Positions 49,702-60,796 of a stretch of DNA of 64,000 nt are shown piece by piece. A program made the translations under genes and the position numbers. Location: positions 6,448,001-6,512,000 of the forward strand of contig JAMPIQ010000002.1 of the NCBI GenBank assembly GCA_024699855.1, read 5' to 3'. The stretch is from Aphelenchoides besseyi (taxonomy: Eukaryota; Nematoda; Chromadorea; Rhabditida; Aphelenchoididae). Each line of letters opens with the position of its first letter. Position 1 is the first letter of the stretch. The notes below the pieces were generated by a model. The model had not been told where the DNA came from, did not search any database, and worked only from the letters and a program-made list of their open reading frames with translations.

Positions 49702-51060
49702 TCATTGGACAGGTGTGGGCATGATCAAACTGAGCTTTTCGCAGAACATGTTTAAGAGATTGTTCGATTTGTCTGCAAAGAACAATTATCATGAACAAAA
49801 CTTAAGAGCTACCTTGAATGATACGACATGCTTCAACAACCAATTCGTGGCTTTCCAATGCTCCTGTCGATTCCACGCTAAAAATGAAATGATCCTTCTT
49901 CTTCGTAAGTTCAACCGCGTCTTTTAGTTCATCAAAACGAAACACATTTCGACTGCACATGTCATTTCGTGCATCAATGACTCGTGCAATTTGTTCGCCT
50001 ACAAACTTTGCTTTTGAGTTTCATACAAAAACACCCACCTTTTTCTTTTATCACTTCGATGACACCTGGACTGAAGCACGATTTCAACAGCTCGGCGCTC
50101 TTTCCTTTGACTTCACGTTTCAGTTGAATCGAAGGTAAAAGACGGTAACTGGCCGTAGCAACAGGTGAGAATTTGGCGTGATCTTTTCCCACTCCTTTAA
50201 CACAATGGCATCTAAAAGCAAAGTTAAGAAATAAAATTGACATCAAGTTACCTTGCTTCAATCTCTTGCCCTGGTCGTAGCTTTGCAACAACAATGTCTT
50301 TGTGCACCGTGCTCACATTGTTCAGCCACAATTGTTGATCACCAATTGGCTCCCAAATAAACTTATCGGACAACGCGTAGTGATTTACAAACAACTCTTT
50401 TGGATTCGTAGTATCTGCTGGTGCTTGCTTGTTCTTTGTGCATTTAACGTGAAAATTGAGAATAACGTGTTCTTTCGGATTTCCCGGTGGCTCAGTTTCC
50501 ACTTCATCACTTTCAACAATCGGAACAAATTTCTCGCTCGGAAACTTGAAGAGTCGTGGATCCACATTCAACGGAATTAAACCGATACGATGGCAGAGCA
50601 CTTCATCCTACGAACAAATCTTAACATCTTTCCTTTGTGAATTACCGGAATACACGATGTGTTTTGGTAGAGGTAAATCTTCTCAATTGCCACAGTCGGG
50701 ACCTAAACGTTCACGTAGAAGCTGGTGTTTCGGGGCGAACCCGTACAAACCTCAGCAAGTAAAACGCGGCGAAGTGCGTTAGCTATTGGTGCTTCGACAT
50801 GAACTAAATCGAATTCCAACTCCATTTTATCAGCACTTTCGGCAACAATATCAACTGTAATCTTCTTCAGGTACTCTTTCAATCGAGATGGCCTGACAAA
50901 TTCTCCATCATGCGTCTGAAATGATAAAAAATGTAAAATTCTAAAGCCCGAAACTCACGTTTGTCATCAGTTCCTCTTCCATGTAAACATGATCCGCTTG
51001 ATACTGAAGCTGAGGCTCCACGTCGCTTCCAACTTCACGCTTAACACGTCTCGGTGGCAT
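49702..51060 (-). CDS. POLR1C: RPAC1/AC40, alpha-like subunit of RNA polymerases I and III
   Basis: Exons 51060-50959, 50915-50751, 50702-50646, 50607-50252, 50211-50039, 49998-49813 and 49772-49702 give 369 residues (human 346). Conserved blocks: [22 protein letters not shown] is present at about 75-96 as the alpha-motif, [55 protein letters not shown] with [28 protein letters not shown] and [23 protein letters not shown]1 pairs with RPAC2 to nucleate Pol I and Pol III. A CTTTAG abuts the ATG. It lies 213 bp downstream of ALG5 on the same strand, an operon-like arrangement. Confidence 0.96.
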
Positions 51061-51068
51061 CTAAAGTC
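51061..51068 (-). promoter_or_regulatory. acceptor-like GGACTTTAG abutting the RPAC1 start codon
   Basis: The AG is immediately followed by ATG. With ALG5 ending 213 bp upstream on the same strand it could mark trans-splicing within an ALG5-RPAC1 operon. Confidence 0.45.
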
Positions 51069-51273
51069 CGATGTTATTGAAAGCTTCGCATTCATTCGCT
51101 GAGATATGAAATTGTTGGTAACAACAAATCTACTGATTGCGAACTAAATAGAGCAGTTTATTTTTTCTAAACCGGTAAAAATTTCAAAATAAGTTAAAAC
51201 ATCGCCTATTGAACTAAAAACAGCAATTTCAATGATATGCACATTCAAACAATAAATTAGCGGAGGCAAGAAG

Positions 51274-52511
51274 TTACATTTTCAAGTCGTCAATACGCCA
51301 AAAATTACAATAGTAACGAAACCAAATCAATAGTATGTCTCTTCCCATTTCAATCGAGGTTAACAGCGGAGTGATCTTTGAGCCCTCGACCTCGTGCCAT
51401 TCAACTGCCACTTCAGTGACTGAAATTCCAAGGCGTTCAGCCAAATACAAAAGCTCCACATCAAATGCCCAGCGTTCAACCTAAATAATCGTTTAGATAT
51501 TTTGAGTGGTATCTTGCACTCTGCTAAACAAACTAATCACTTACGTGGATACGAGGAAACAGCTAAAAAGGATTTCGAGTAAATGATAAACATCAAGTAC
51601 TTACTTGAGCTGCTGCTTTTCGTGTAAACAATTTGAATCCACATTGGGTATCGCGGACTGATCGAACAGCAAACATGTAAACCAACGCGTGAAAACCGAC
51701 CATTAGAAATGTACGAAATAGCGATCGTTGCGCGATAGACGTTTTCTCTAGATGAGCTCTACAAAATCGAAAGTAAACGGTCACAGCAAATAACCACAAA
51801 CCTCGATCCGATAGCCACTGCCAAATCGTTTTGTGAATCTCCACCTTCCGATTTTTTCAACGCTAATTCCAATTTTTCGAGATCCGAAAAGCGTGTTGCT
51901 CCATCGGCATCAGCAAACAAAATCAAAGCTCCTCGAGCACAAAGAACTCCATTTCGCACTGCACCACCTTTTCCCAAATTTCTGTCCAGCTTCAAGACAC
52001 GTACGTTTCGATTGTAACCAAACTCGTAAGCGACTGTTGCCGTATCGTCTGTACTACCGTCATCAACGACAATTACTTCGTACGTAAATTCCGAACTGTC
52101 TTCTTTCTTCTTTTCCAGAAACTCCAAACACTCGCCGAGCATTGTTGGTAATCGCAACTGAAAGTCTTCGTTTGGTAAATAGTCATTAGATTGACATACC
52201 GACTCATTCATTGCCGGAACAACAACCGACAAACTCAAACTCGATTCAGTGGCTTTTAAGTCGGAAATTGTTTTAACGTTTTTGTTCTCGAGAAGTAATT
52301 CAAACGGATGTTCTTTTCCATCGAGCGAATATTGTGATCGCTGTCTGATCATATACTCCCAACTACGACGAGGAGATGTGTTGTAGTACAACATCCTGGA
52401 ATTGTAAATCTGCAAACGGAATCCTAAGTTCGCAACTTACAAGTAAAGAACGAGGACCGCAGCTCCCGGCAGACAAACCAAAGCGAATAGAAATAATTCG
52501 GCTGTGAGCAT
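51274..52511 (-). CDS. ALG5: ALG5, dolichyl-phosphate beta-glucosyltransferase
   Basis: Makes dolichyl-phosphate-glucose from UDP-glucose for N-glycan precursor assembly at the ER. Exons 52511-52441, 52395-52200, 52157-51802, 51758-51605, 51562-51545 and 51480-51274 give 333 residues (human 324). N-terminal membrane anchor ([19 protein letters not shown]); GT-A/GT2 fold motifs [90 protein letters not shown] and EVEGSKITP. The 42-nt segment after NES is an in-frame intron: without it the family alignment is unbroken. Exon 5 is an 18-nt microexon encoding LFPRIH. Confidence 0.96.
51545..51562 (-). other. ALG5: 18-nt microexon of ALG5
   Basis: Flanked by TTTTTAG and GTAAGT, it encodes six residues (LFPRIH) that bridge KAAAQ to VERWAF as in other ALG5 proteins (family pattern: FSSLHVERWAF). 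Confidence 0.85.
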
Positions 52512-52523
52512 TTTGTTCACCCG

Positions 52524-52530
52524 CTAAATC
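52524..52530 (-). promoter_or_regulatory. acceptor-like GATTTAG upstream of ALG5 start
   Basis: Lies 12 bp before the ATG on the minus strand and resembles the cis acceptors of the window. Confidence 0.35.
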
Positions 52531-52720
52531 ATTTCTTGTGCCAAATCTGATCACTACGATTGACGACAGAAAATTGCCACGATTTGGCCGCCAACCGAAA
52601 GATCAATTCGTCGGACCCAGAGAAATCGATCAGCCGAATTCTGTTCAGCAACCACCTCCTAGCGTTGTTAGTTGTTGAAACGCGCAGCAGTTAACACCAT
52701 TTTTGTTGCTGTTTTTACAA

Positions 52721-53221
52721 ATGGGTTCCGTTAAAGCGCTGATCTTCGACGACATGTTTTTGGTCAAAGACATCGATCCCGATGGCAAGAAGTTCGATCG
52801 TGTGAGCCGTTTGTTTTGCAATTCTGAGAACTTTAAAACAGAAGTCATTCTCGACGTCAACACTCAACTTTATCCAATGAACATCGGCGAAAAGTTTCGA
52901 TTGGCTTTGGCATTCACGTTGCGAGACGATGGATTGGCCGACGAGGGAGAATACGATCAAAACGTAGGTTTTGGGCTTTAAATCAAAACAAATTTTTTCT
53001 GATTTCAGGGACAAAGTGCACTGATGAAGATCTTTCAATACATTATGTACGGTCGAATATATCGAGTCGAAGGAGAAGAATCGGGAAATGAGGCGAGCAA
53101 AATGAGTGTCTACGTTTCTTTTGGTGGTCTTCTGATGCGTATGCAAGGCGAAGCGAGTGTTCTTTCGGGACTTGAAGTCGACAGGAATCTTTATTTGTTG
53201 ATCAAAAAATTGGCGATCTGA
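52721..53221 (+). CDS. POLR2H: RPB8/RPABC3, common subunit of RNA polymerases I, II and III
   Basis: Exons 52721-52963 and 53009-53221 give 151 residues, the usual length (human 150). Conserved text: [69 protein letters not shown] region, [40 protein letters not shown]. It is an OB-fold protein. Head to head with ALG5 (210 bp between ATGs). An AATAAA follows at 53279-53284. Confidence 0.97.
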
Positions 53222-53278
53222 TCTCTACAAACAGTTGGCTTAATTTTATTTTTTTTCTTATGTTTGTTGTTATTCTTC

Positions 53279-53284
53279 AATAAA
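53279..53284 (+). terminator. polyadenylation signal AATAAA of RPB8
   Basis: 58 bp after the RPB8 stop codon. Confidence 0.55.
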
Positions 53285-53416
53285 AATTAGTCGCTCTTAT
53301 CGATTGCTAGTTGAGTTATAGCAAAAAAACAGTTCACACAACGGCATTTTGTTCATTTCTACGAGATCAATGAGTTAGCAACAAACGATGCAAAAGCGGA
53401 AGCGATAAATAGAACT

Positions 53417-53854
53417 CTAGGATTGAAGACGTTTACGTGCTTCCATCAGTGCTGCAAGTCCCATTGGTTTTCGGAACGGATTCTTCGTAATGCAAACCGA
53501 TCCGCACTCTTCCATCATACATGCTCGAATTAGTCGCAATGTTGCCAACGCCTCTTGTTCTCCTGCTTCTCCAGGAATGTGGCCAAGTTCGTGAGTGGCA
53601 CCCTGAAATGGTTTTTGTTCTCCTTGAAGCTTTAGTTTATTACCTTTGCAATCGTGTACCAACATTGCATTTTACAGCAACGACAAGGCTTTTCAATCGA
53701 CTCCTCGCTTGAACAAGCAGACTCTTGTGCAGTTGTATCTATATTGTCATGATTATGCGACCATCTTCAACTACTTACATAGCATTAAACAGGCGATCAA
53801 TGCCAAAACAAACAAAAAGGTTTGAAATGAAGTCCGACAAAGTGGAAGATTCAT
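53417..53854 (-). CDS. small secreted Cys-rich protein, unrecognised
   Basis: Exons 53854-53779, 53738-53644 and 53602-53417 join in phase into 118 residues. N-terminal signal peptide with core FQTFLFVLALIACLMLYTTAQ-like region (about 10-30). The mature part has a C, C-x-C-C, C cluster (SACSS, KPCRCCKMQCWYTIAK), a Gly/Glu-rich middle (GHIPGEAGEQEALATLRLI) and a second cluster RACMMEECGSVCITKNP, then an Arg/Lys-rich end. Eight cysteines after the signal peptide suggest four disulfides. I do not recognise the family. It could be a nematode-restricted secreted factor or a small extracellular domain; no toxin or protease-inhibitor signature is evident. Confidence 0.72.
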
Positions 53855-55901
53855 GATCAAATATTAGATGGTTATTCTTCAGCCTGTGCACCTAAACGAA
53901 TTTCCTCTTGAAATTTTTGAAAGCGCTCACACGGAAGAATTTGATTGTATTCGCGACTTTAGATGCCAAATTCGCAATGATGTCAGAACGGTCGGAAACC
54001 GTGGTCTATTGGGAATCAGCGATAACCGAACTGGAACAAACACGATGATACGCAACGGAACGATGGCATAAAAATGTTCTGTTTAATGCATCAAACTTTA
54101 TAGTCAACACAAAAGTAGAATACGAGTGTAGGCGGTAAGACTCACAAAATGGCTTTTGAAATCTTTTGTTTGTTTGGTTAATTCTTGTAAATGACACAAA
54201 TCAGTGAAGTTGTTTTGGAGCGTAAAAGCGGATTTACAACTCGAAAACTTTATTCTTTTGAGTCAAACTGCACATTTGCTTCTTCACAAGAGTGAGATTA
54301 GAATTCGAGTGACTTGGGATTGATAGAAACGACAACGCCCTTAGGCCCACATTGCGCATCTGTTTTCCGCCTCGTTCTTATCCGAACAGACGAATAAACA
54401 GTACTCGTCAAATTGAAAAGACTTTTTATGTTCCCATCAGTGGATTATTGGCGCCTCTATTGCCATATGCTCAACTGTAAATTACGCAATTTGGAGAACG
54501 GGTCGTTTAGTGTCTTTTCCCCGTGACAAATCTCGTGCGAATAGAAGGAACGTAATCGAGAAAATAACTGCAGAACTTAGAGCTATTTGTGTTGGCTGAA
54601 GAGCACTTACGGTTCTTGAACGGCCTAGGACTTGAAAGCAAGAGGCGATGACATCGCTGAGTGGATTACGATAAACGTCGGTTTGTTTTCAATTAAACTA
54701 ATGGATTCTCGAAAACTTGTCATCATAATCAAATTTTACGTCTGCATACAACAAGATCTCAATCAATAATCGCTTCTCTTCAATACCGTAAAATATTTGA
54801 TGGCAAGTAATGAGTGGACTAAAAAGTTGGCTTGCAATAAGGTTGAATTTAAAAATAAAACAGCATTTATAAGTCAATTGTATTCAATTCGTTTTCTATA
54901 CAACAATAGTTTTCGGAAAGAGGCAACGCATCATAAGAAGACCGGTAGACGTGAAGATCTTAATGTCACGGCATTAACAAGCTCGTGAACTTTCATACGA
55001 GAAACAAATTCGTCTGCAGTTTCTGCTAATTAGATACCTTAAATGCAACAAGAATGTAATTCCGTGTACAAAATGGGGACATTTCGGAAGGGTTACGTAA
55101 AACCACAAATGTTCGGATCAAATATGCTGGTAACTCTCGAATAACACTCTTCCGGAAGCACTGTAAATGCGACCACTTCGTTCGAATAAATTGGTCTTAT
55201 CATTTGTGCTTGGTCTCACATATGACATTGGCCGGAAGTGCGGAGGTCGAATGAAAAATTGGTTGTGAAGTTCGAACGACGGCTCAACGACATGCCATTT
55301 GTTGTTAACGGAATCGTCATTCAACCGTTCGTAATGCTGTCAAGGTGGCATAAGAATAATCAGGATGCAGTAACCATAGAGCAGACTTTCAATCTCTAAT
55401 TGGCTTCGTCAGCCGTGAGCTGTTGTTCATCGGTTGTCTTCTACGGTCAACAACACGCACATATCAACAAATTAGTGTTTGCCCTCGTCTGAAGCAAAGT
55501 CGTTAAAGTCAATTGCACTTGCAATTTCGATTGATGACGCACTTAATGTTCAATTGTTTTTGTCTGGTTTAGCACATCAACTTCAAGAAATTGCATGTTC
55601 CAAGAAGCCGTGAAGATTTTGTGTTGAAATGTCTTTGAGGTTAAATGACGTATTCTTCCTACAAACAATTATTGGATTGCATTTATTTTCAAGAACAGGA
55701 ATTAGCGTAGTAAAATGATGTCGTTGAAGGAACGAGCGAAGGAGATAGGGATCGGAGTAAATGAAAAGATAAATGAGATGACGAGTAGCGGACGCCGTGG
55801 TGATTGCCGATAGAAATCAGGAATTTAGTTCAAAGAAGAGACGTTTAATTAGCGAGATATGTGAACTAATAAATAGAAAAATTGCAGTTCAACCAATAGA
55901 T
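53855..55901. other. gene-poor stretch, about 2 kb
   Basis: An ATG-initiated 67-codon + frame (53868-54071) begins 14 bp from the divergent secreted-protein ATG but has no family match. Otherwise only short overlapping frames; no repeat or RNA gene seen. Confidence 0.45.
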
Positions 55902-57053
55902 TTAGTTAGCGATCGTAGAATCCGAATCACCAACAAGCATAGATTTTAGATCACGGATTTCCTCTTCCAAAGCCGCAGCTTCGCGTTGAAGATCTTCGTT
56001 ACGTTTCTCAAGGAACGCGATCTCTTGTCGTCCTTCTTCGAGAGTTTGGTTTCGTCGACTTCTGTATCGTTGGGCGGCAATTCGGTTTTGTTCCTTCTTC
56101 CGTAGAGCAATCTGTTCGAATGAAAGAGCATTTAGTGAGTACTTCTTGGCACGTTTTCCATTCGAAGATGTCAATAGAACATCGGCAGTTTCGGAATCAG
56201 AACTCGAAGGTGACGCGGCAAAAGAAACAGTAGACGACTAAAAGCAAAAGATTAAGTACATGAAGATCTGTATCCCCATGAATAACCCAGTAATTGCACA
56301 AAAACTTGAAATGCAAAAACCGAATACCAAGTTGTTTTAGTCACATCAAACTTCAACACTTACCGAAAGTTTTCGTTTGCGTGAAATGGAGGTATCGAAA
56401 TTAGTCGAACGATTGAATTGAGAGTTGAAGTCCTACAAAATAATGAATTGATTAAGAAAACTTGATTTTATATTCACCGTTTCTGATTGAATTTCCGCTC
56501 TGACATCGTCGATGATTTCGTCCAAATATTCTCTCCAATTACACTCTTCGGGAACGTAAGTTGTAACACACCAGTACAGAGGCGATTGAGGTGAATCGGC
56601 GTACGGCAGTGGCTGAGGAGTGAGAAATGGCGATCCGGATGGCTCACTACCGTTGGTTGAAGACGGAGTTAATGGTTGAAGGAATTGCAACGGTGAATTT
56701 GTAGATGACGAGCTTAAGGTGGTTGAGCATTGAGGCTGATGCGATGAAAGGGCAGAAGACCACGGCGACAATTGTTGGACAGGAGAAGGGTTATTAGGTG
56801 AGTAGGTGTTTGAACCGGAAGTATAAAATTGTGTATCGGTGGTCTCCGGTTGACCACGTTGCTGAGATTCAGCAGCCGAATAGCAAAGTTGGCGGTTGCA
56901 AAACGCATGACGGGGATGATTGTCGATTCTGTAGCAGAATGTTTGTTGTTATTTCTTTTAGTGGACACTTACGTTCGATCCTCCGCCTCCAATAAACCAC
57001 GACCCTTCTTCTGGGACGACAAAACAGGATGGCTGTTGATGGACACAAGAGCA
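55902..57053 (-). CDS. ATF4/ATF-5-type bZIP transcription factor (5' end uncertain)
   Basis: Secure exons: 56861 (or 56938)-56478, 56432-56364 and 56237-55902; a likely upstream exon is 57053-56973. The bZIP basic region ALRKKEQNRIAAQRYRSRR and the zipper (heptads in LEEGRQEIAFLEKRNEDLQ onwards) match ATF4-class proteins of the integrated stress response. Upstream is a Ser/Pro/Gln-rich activation region with an acidic block (CNWREYLDEIIDDVRAEI). No ATG is in frame in these exons, so a start exon is missing: the best candidate I see is an ATG at 57907 (MSHQQYSVETLGFYYEH) just after an ATTTAATCAG acceptor-like site, joinable in phase 0 at about 57825, but this is speculative. Confidence 0.8.
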
Positions 57054-57410
57054 CTGAAACACGGTTTTGTAAGTAAGCAGTCAATCAAGAGATTTTGGAA
57101 TGCACGATAGGCTGTAGTTGGTATTCAATTTGACTTCAAAAAATAAAAGTAAATTGAGCATATTTACAGTCTTTTTAAATCAAAAGAACCTGTAAAACAG
57201 GACTCTTGTTTTCAAACTGAACTTAAGTTTTTGATGGCCAAATTGAATTACCATCCACTTTATTTTATTTACTATCAGAAATTAACGTAAAAGTTTTACA
57301 AATGTGCAATCAGAATTACGATGTGCAGTTCAAAATTTTCCGAAACATCCGTTAGCCACTCAATTACAAAATTTCTTGACTTTGTACTTTAGAAAAGTTA
57401 TTGAGAACGT

Positions 57411-57643
57411 GCGTGTTACCACTCAGATCCTTCTTACCTTGCACATAAAACTGCGCTTGAGGTCAAAGGAGCTGCGCTTAATGCAGCACTTCGTCTTGCA
57501 AGCACTGGTAACACAACACGTGAGGTTTGGTGTGGTGCTAACACAGCGAACCTCCTGCTGAAAAAGCAAACTATAAGCGATAAAAGAGCGCTATTGAAGA
57601 ATAAGAGTGAAAAGTTGCGGAAGATGATTTTCGAGTATTAAAA
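57411..57643 (+). CDS. possible terminal exon of an unrecognised + strand gene
   Basis: A 77-codon frame (includes LEVKGAALNAALRLASTG, TREVWCGANTANLLLKKQ) ends in TAA at about 57641 with AATAAA following within 15 bp. No ATG, no confident upstream exon and no family match. It could be chance, but codon choice resembles the real genes here. Confidence 0.25.
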
Positions 57644-60600
57644 TCAAACAATAAAACTCGGTGATTCCACAAACATATCGATTCGAAAACAAACCCGACG
57701 ACTTGGTTGACGAGCGATGGCGCATGCTCGATGAACACATGGCTTATGTTGACGCCAAACCGACAACTTCTGAACCGATCCAGTCAGCTTACACGCCTCC
57801 GGATCACCGCCACTTCGCAGTACCGGTCGCGCGTGTATACGATCTGTTTCCTTGTCATGTTCGTAGTAGAAGCCAAGCGTTTCAACGGAGTATTGTTGAT
57901 GAGACATCGTTGCTGATTAAATCAAAGTTTCGATCACACAGAAAATGAAAACGTAACTCAGAATTAGCCTTTGATTTGAATGAACTACTTAACGGAAGTT
58001 AGGTAGTCAAAAGCGAAAGTTAGCTTGTAACCAAGGAACTTGTGTTAATGATCAAGAGATTTGTTGTGATGTGGCACAGAGCGCAAAGTTTCAGTTGGGA
58101 ACCTGAAAATTCATTCGCTAAAGTATCCATTTCTTGTCATTAAACGCAAAAATCATAAGTCAATAGACAGAGCGAGCAAATGGTTCGATGATGATGAGAA
58201 GAGTTTTCGACAATTGGAAGTTGCTTCTGCACGTTCTCTCAAACCTTCTTTTTGTGTTTTAAGTACAAAGAACAATAATTAAACCAAATTGTTCGCAAAA
58301 CTTTATGATCATTATGTTTGGTTTTTGGTAATCGAAAGCAATTAACGACCTGATCGGACAATCAACGTATTTTAGTTTTGATCGAAATAAAACCCAAAAC
58401 ATTTCAACGAATTCGAGTTTTTGACAAAATTTCTGAACTGCACACCAATGATTCTATTGTTTTATTTTTGTTTGTTGTTAAGTGAAGGATCGGCGACCAG
58501 ACTTACCAAGTCATGGCAGTCGATAACAAGCCTTACGGCCAGCGCAATAACACTCGTCCGCCGCCTTTTAAAGCCGATCGTTTGGAGGCGATAGGCGGGT
58601 CTTCAAATTGATGGACGTATGCGCTTGATGTTTGAGAGAACATGCAGAACGAGAGAAACGACGGCAAGTAGGCACATCGATCGAGACGTGGCAGATGCGA
58701 TAAGCGACTGGTAACGCCCAACGACATGAAGCTTGCGCGTGAATCGGAGAGAGATGACTGCTGGAGGCACGAGCTTTTTCATGATAACAAAAACGAAAAC
58801 CAACTGGTACCGGTGTCACGGACATTTGTGTAAATTTTGGAGTCAAAAGCAAAAAACCCTATGGGATGCACGTGCAGGATAATGCAAATGATTTCAAAGA
58901 GCCCAAACTGCCAGGCGTTCAATACTAAACCCTACGGATTTTTATTGTAAACAAAACGACCAATAATGCGGACTATTGATCGATTCTAACATTACGCACG
59001 AACCCAACGGTCGTTGACAAATTGGATTTTAAAATCAAAGCGACGTACGCGCACTCGATAGCTTTTGAACGATACCCAACATTGTGAGAGAAGAAATTGG
59101 AGAGTAATAAAAATTTTCGGTTGTAAGGTCTTAATACTTTCGGTGACTTGTGATCAGAAAGAACGAAAAGAAACGAAGAAACTCGTTAACAACCGACCAC
59201 AACCAATTTGGAATCTTACTGATAATTGAACTGAAAGACACATCTAACCGTCAATTCTTTTAGTTTTTGCTCATAGAAAGTGTTTACGCGTAATCAAACG
59301 GCCACACAAGTAGCAATGTAAAGAAACGCAATCACGAGCTCTCTCTTTACTATACGCTAAAACCATCAAACAACGCAACCGCCTGATATGATGTGAACAA
59401 AAGCCGATTAATTGACAGAGATTCGATATTGAGATTCCTATCGCAGCGAATTCTTGTCGATTGTGACACAGCTGCACGACCTTTGAAAACGAAAGATCGT
59501 AGGCGATTTCCGGTTCCACTAGCATCGAATGTTTCATATTGGCCACTTTGGAACGAATCAAAGACCGTACTAAGAATCACATGCTAATTCACGTGAATTA
59601 CACGAAATTGATTGCTGTCATCTCGATTTGTATCTTAACTTCGCTTGATTGTAATTTGGCAACTTGATGACTTCGTCTCTCAGATCCCTTTTTAATTCGT
59701 TCATAGAAACTACGGTCGACGTTATGATGTGATCCCAATCTTCTTGTCTCTCAACCCTCCGAGTCTCTTTAATTAAAAGTATTTAATCCGGTATCGCACT
59801 TTAACTGCAGGTTTGCATAGGAGAGTAGTATCGCAATCTACGAGGATTACCTACAGATAATGCCCATTTTCATAATCTAAACGTGAAACTGTTTGTTGAG
59901 GGACGACAGTTAGCAAGAGATACATCTCAGCTGACTGTTTCCAATGAACACTTGTGATCAAATTTTGTCAAGAATTAACTGAGGGAAGGCAATTCGCTAT
60001 TACTATGGTTTGTAACGCCCACAAGCGCTCTCTTGTTTCGATTATCGTATCTTTTTGTTTGTTTTGAACGTCGAGTTTGATCGAGAAAAAAGCGCGTGTG
60101 GTTGTTCTTCAGTTCACACAATGAATTTAGCTGCCCTGTGAATGCTCCGTTCTTTGGTTATCTTGAACCCACAGTCGAATATTGCAAAAAACTGGCGCCA
60201 TAAAATGCAATTATATCAGCGTTCTATGAGGAAATTGTTTCGTTTACGACCCTCTGGTTGCAATTGAACAAAAAGAGGATGATACGTGTGATTTTAAACC
60301 AAAAATAGGCATCACCAGCAAATCGGGATAATTGAACTCATAGTACAATGCTAAAGAACGTGCAGATTGTTAATCGTTTTTGTGTAAAAAAACTGAAACA
60401 TTCAAATTAAAAGCTTGTTTTCTTGCGAAAGACTGTGACAAGGGTTTGGATGACCACATGAATTTGAACAACTAAACTCTTGAACACGAAGGTCACTTCA
60501 GTGAGTCCAATTCTTATCAGACCACTTGATCAGTTGCAACCACTTTGACACTGTTCACAGGTCGAAGTTTGAATGTTGAAGAGAACGATGGCGCCTGAGT

Positions 60601-60796
60601 GGTTTGTAAAAAATTTGAATTATCTAACCACTTCTAATCAAATTTGCTAACACCTGCATGCAAATGGCGTCGTGCTTATCGGACGATTTGCGTTCTAGTT
60701 GCGAAAATTGCAAAGTAAAAAAACGGTTGGAGGCGAAATATCCCAAAAAGGAAACCGACTTCATGGCGCCGTGAAGACGACACAATTCACAATAAA
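57644..60796. other. gene-poor stretch with ambiguous open frames
   Basis: 57655-57948 is open on both strands: + (contains DERWRMLDEHMAYVDAK) and - from an ATG at 57907. 58514-58837 has short + frames (MAVDNKPYGQRNNTRPPPF start; CDKRLVTPNDMKLARESE end) that I could not splice into one consistent model, and overlapping minus frames. From 58860 to 60796 I see nothing that looks coding, repetitive or structural. Confidence 0.35.

Noticed and set aside
51274..52415. ALG5 read as an unspliced 218-residue fragment with an extra [12 protein letters not shown] segment
   Set aside because: The extra 42 nt is an in-frame intron with good GT/CAG borders and its removal restores the family sequence.
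53868..54071. 67-codon ATG-initiated + frame
   Set aside because: Begins 14 bp from the start of a better-supported minus-strand gene, has no domain or poly(A) signal at a sensible distance.
58568..58852. 94-codon minus-strand frame
   Set aside because: Three frames are open at once in this GC-richer patch; no ATG context, splice partner or domain.
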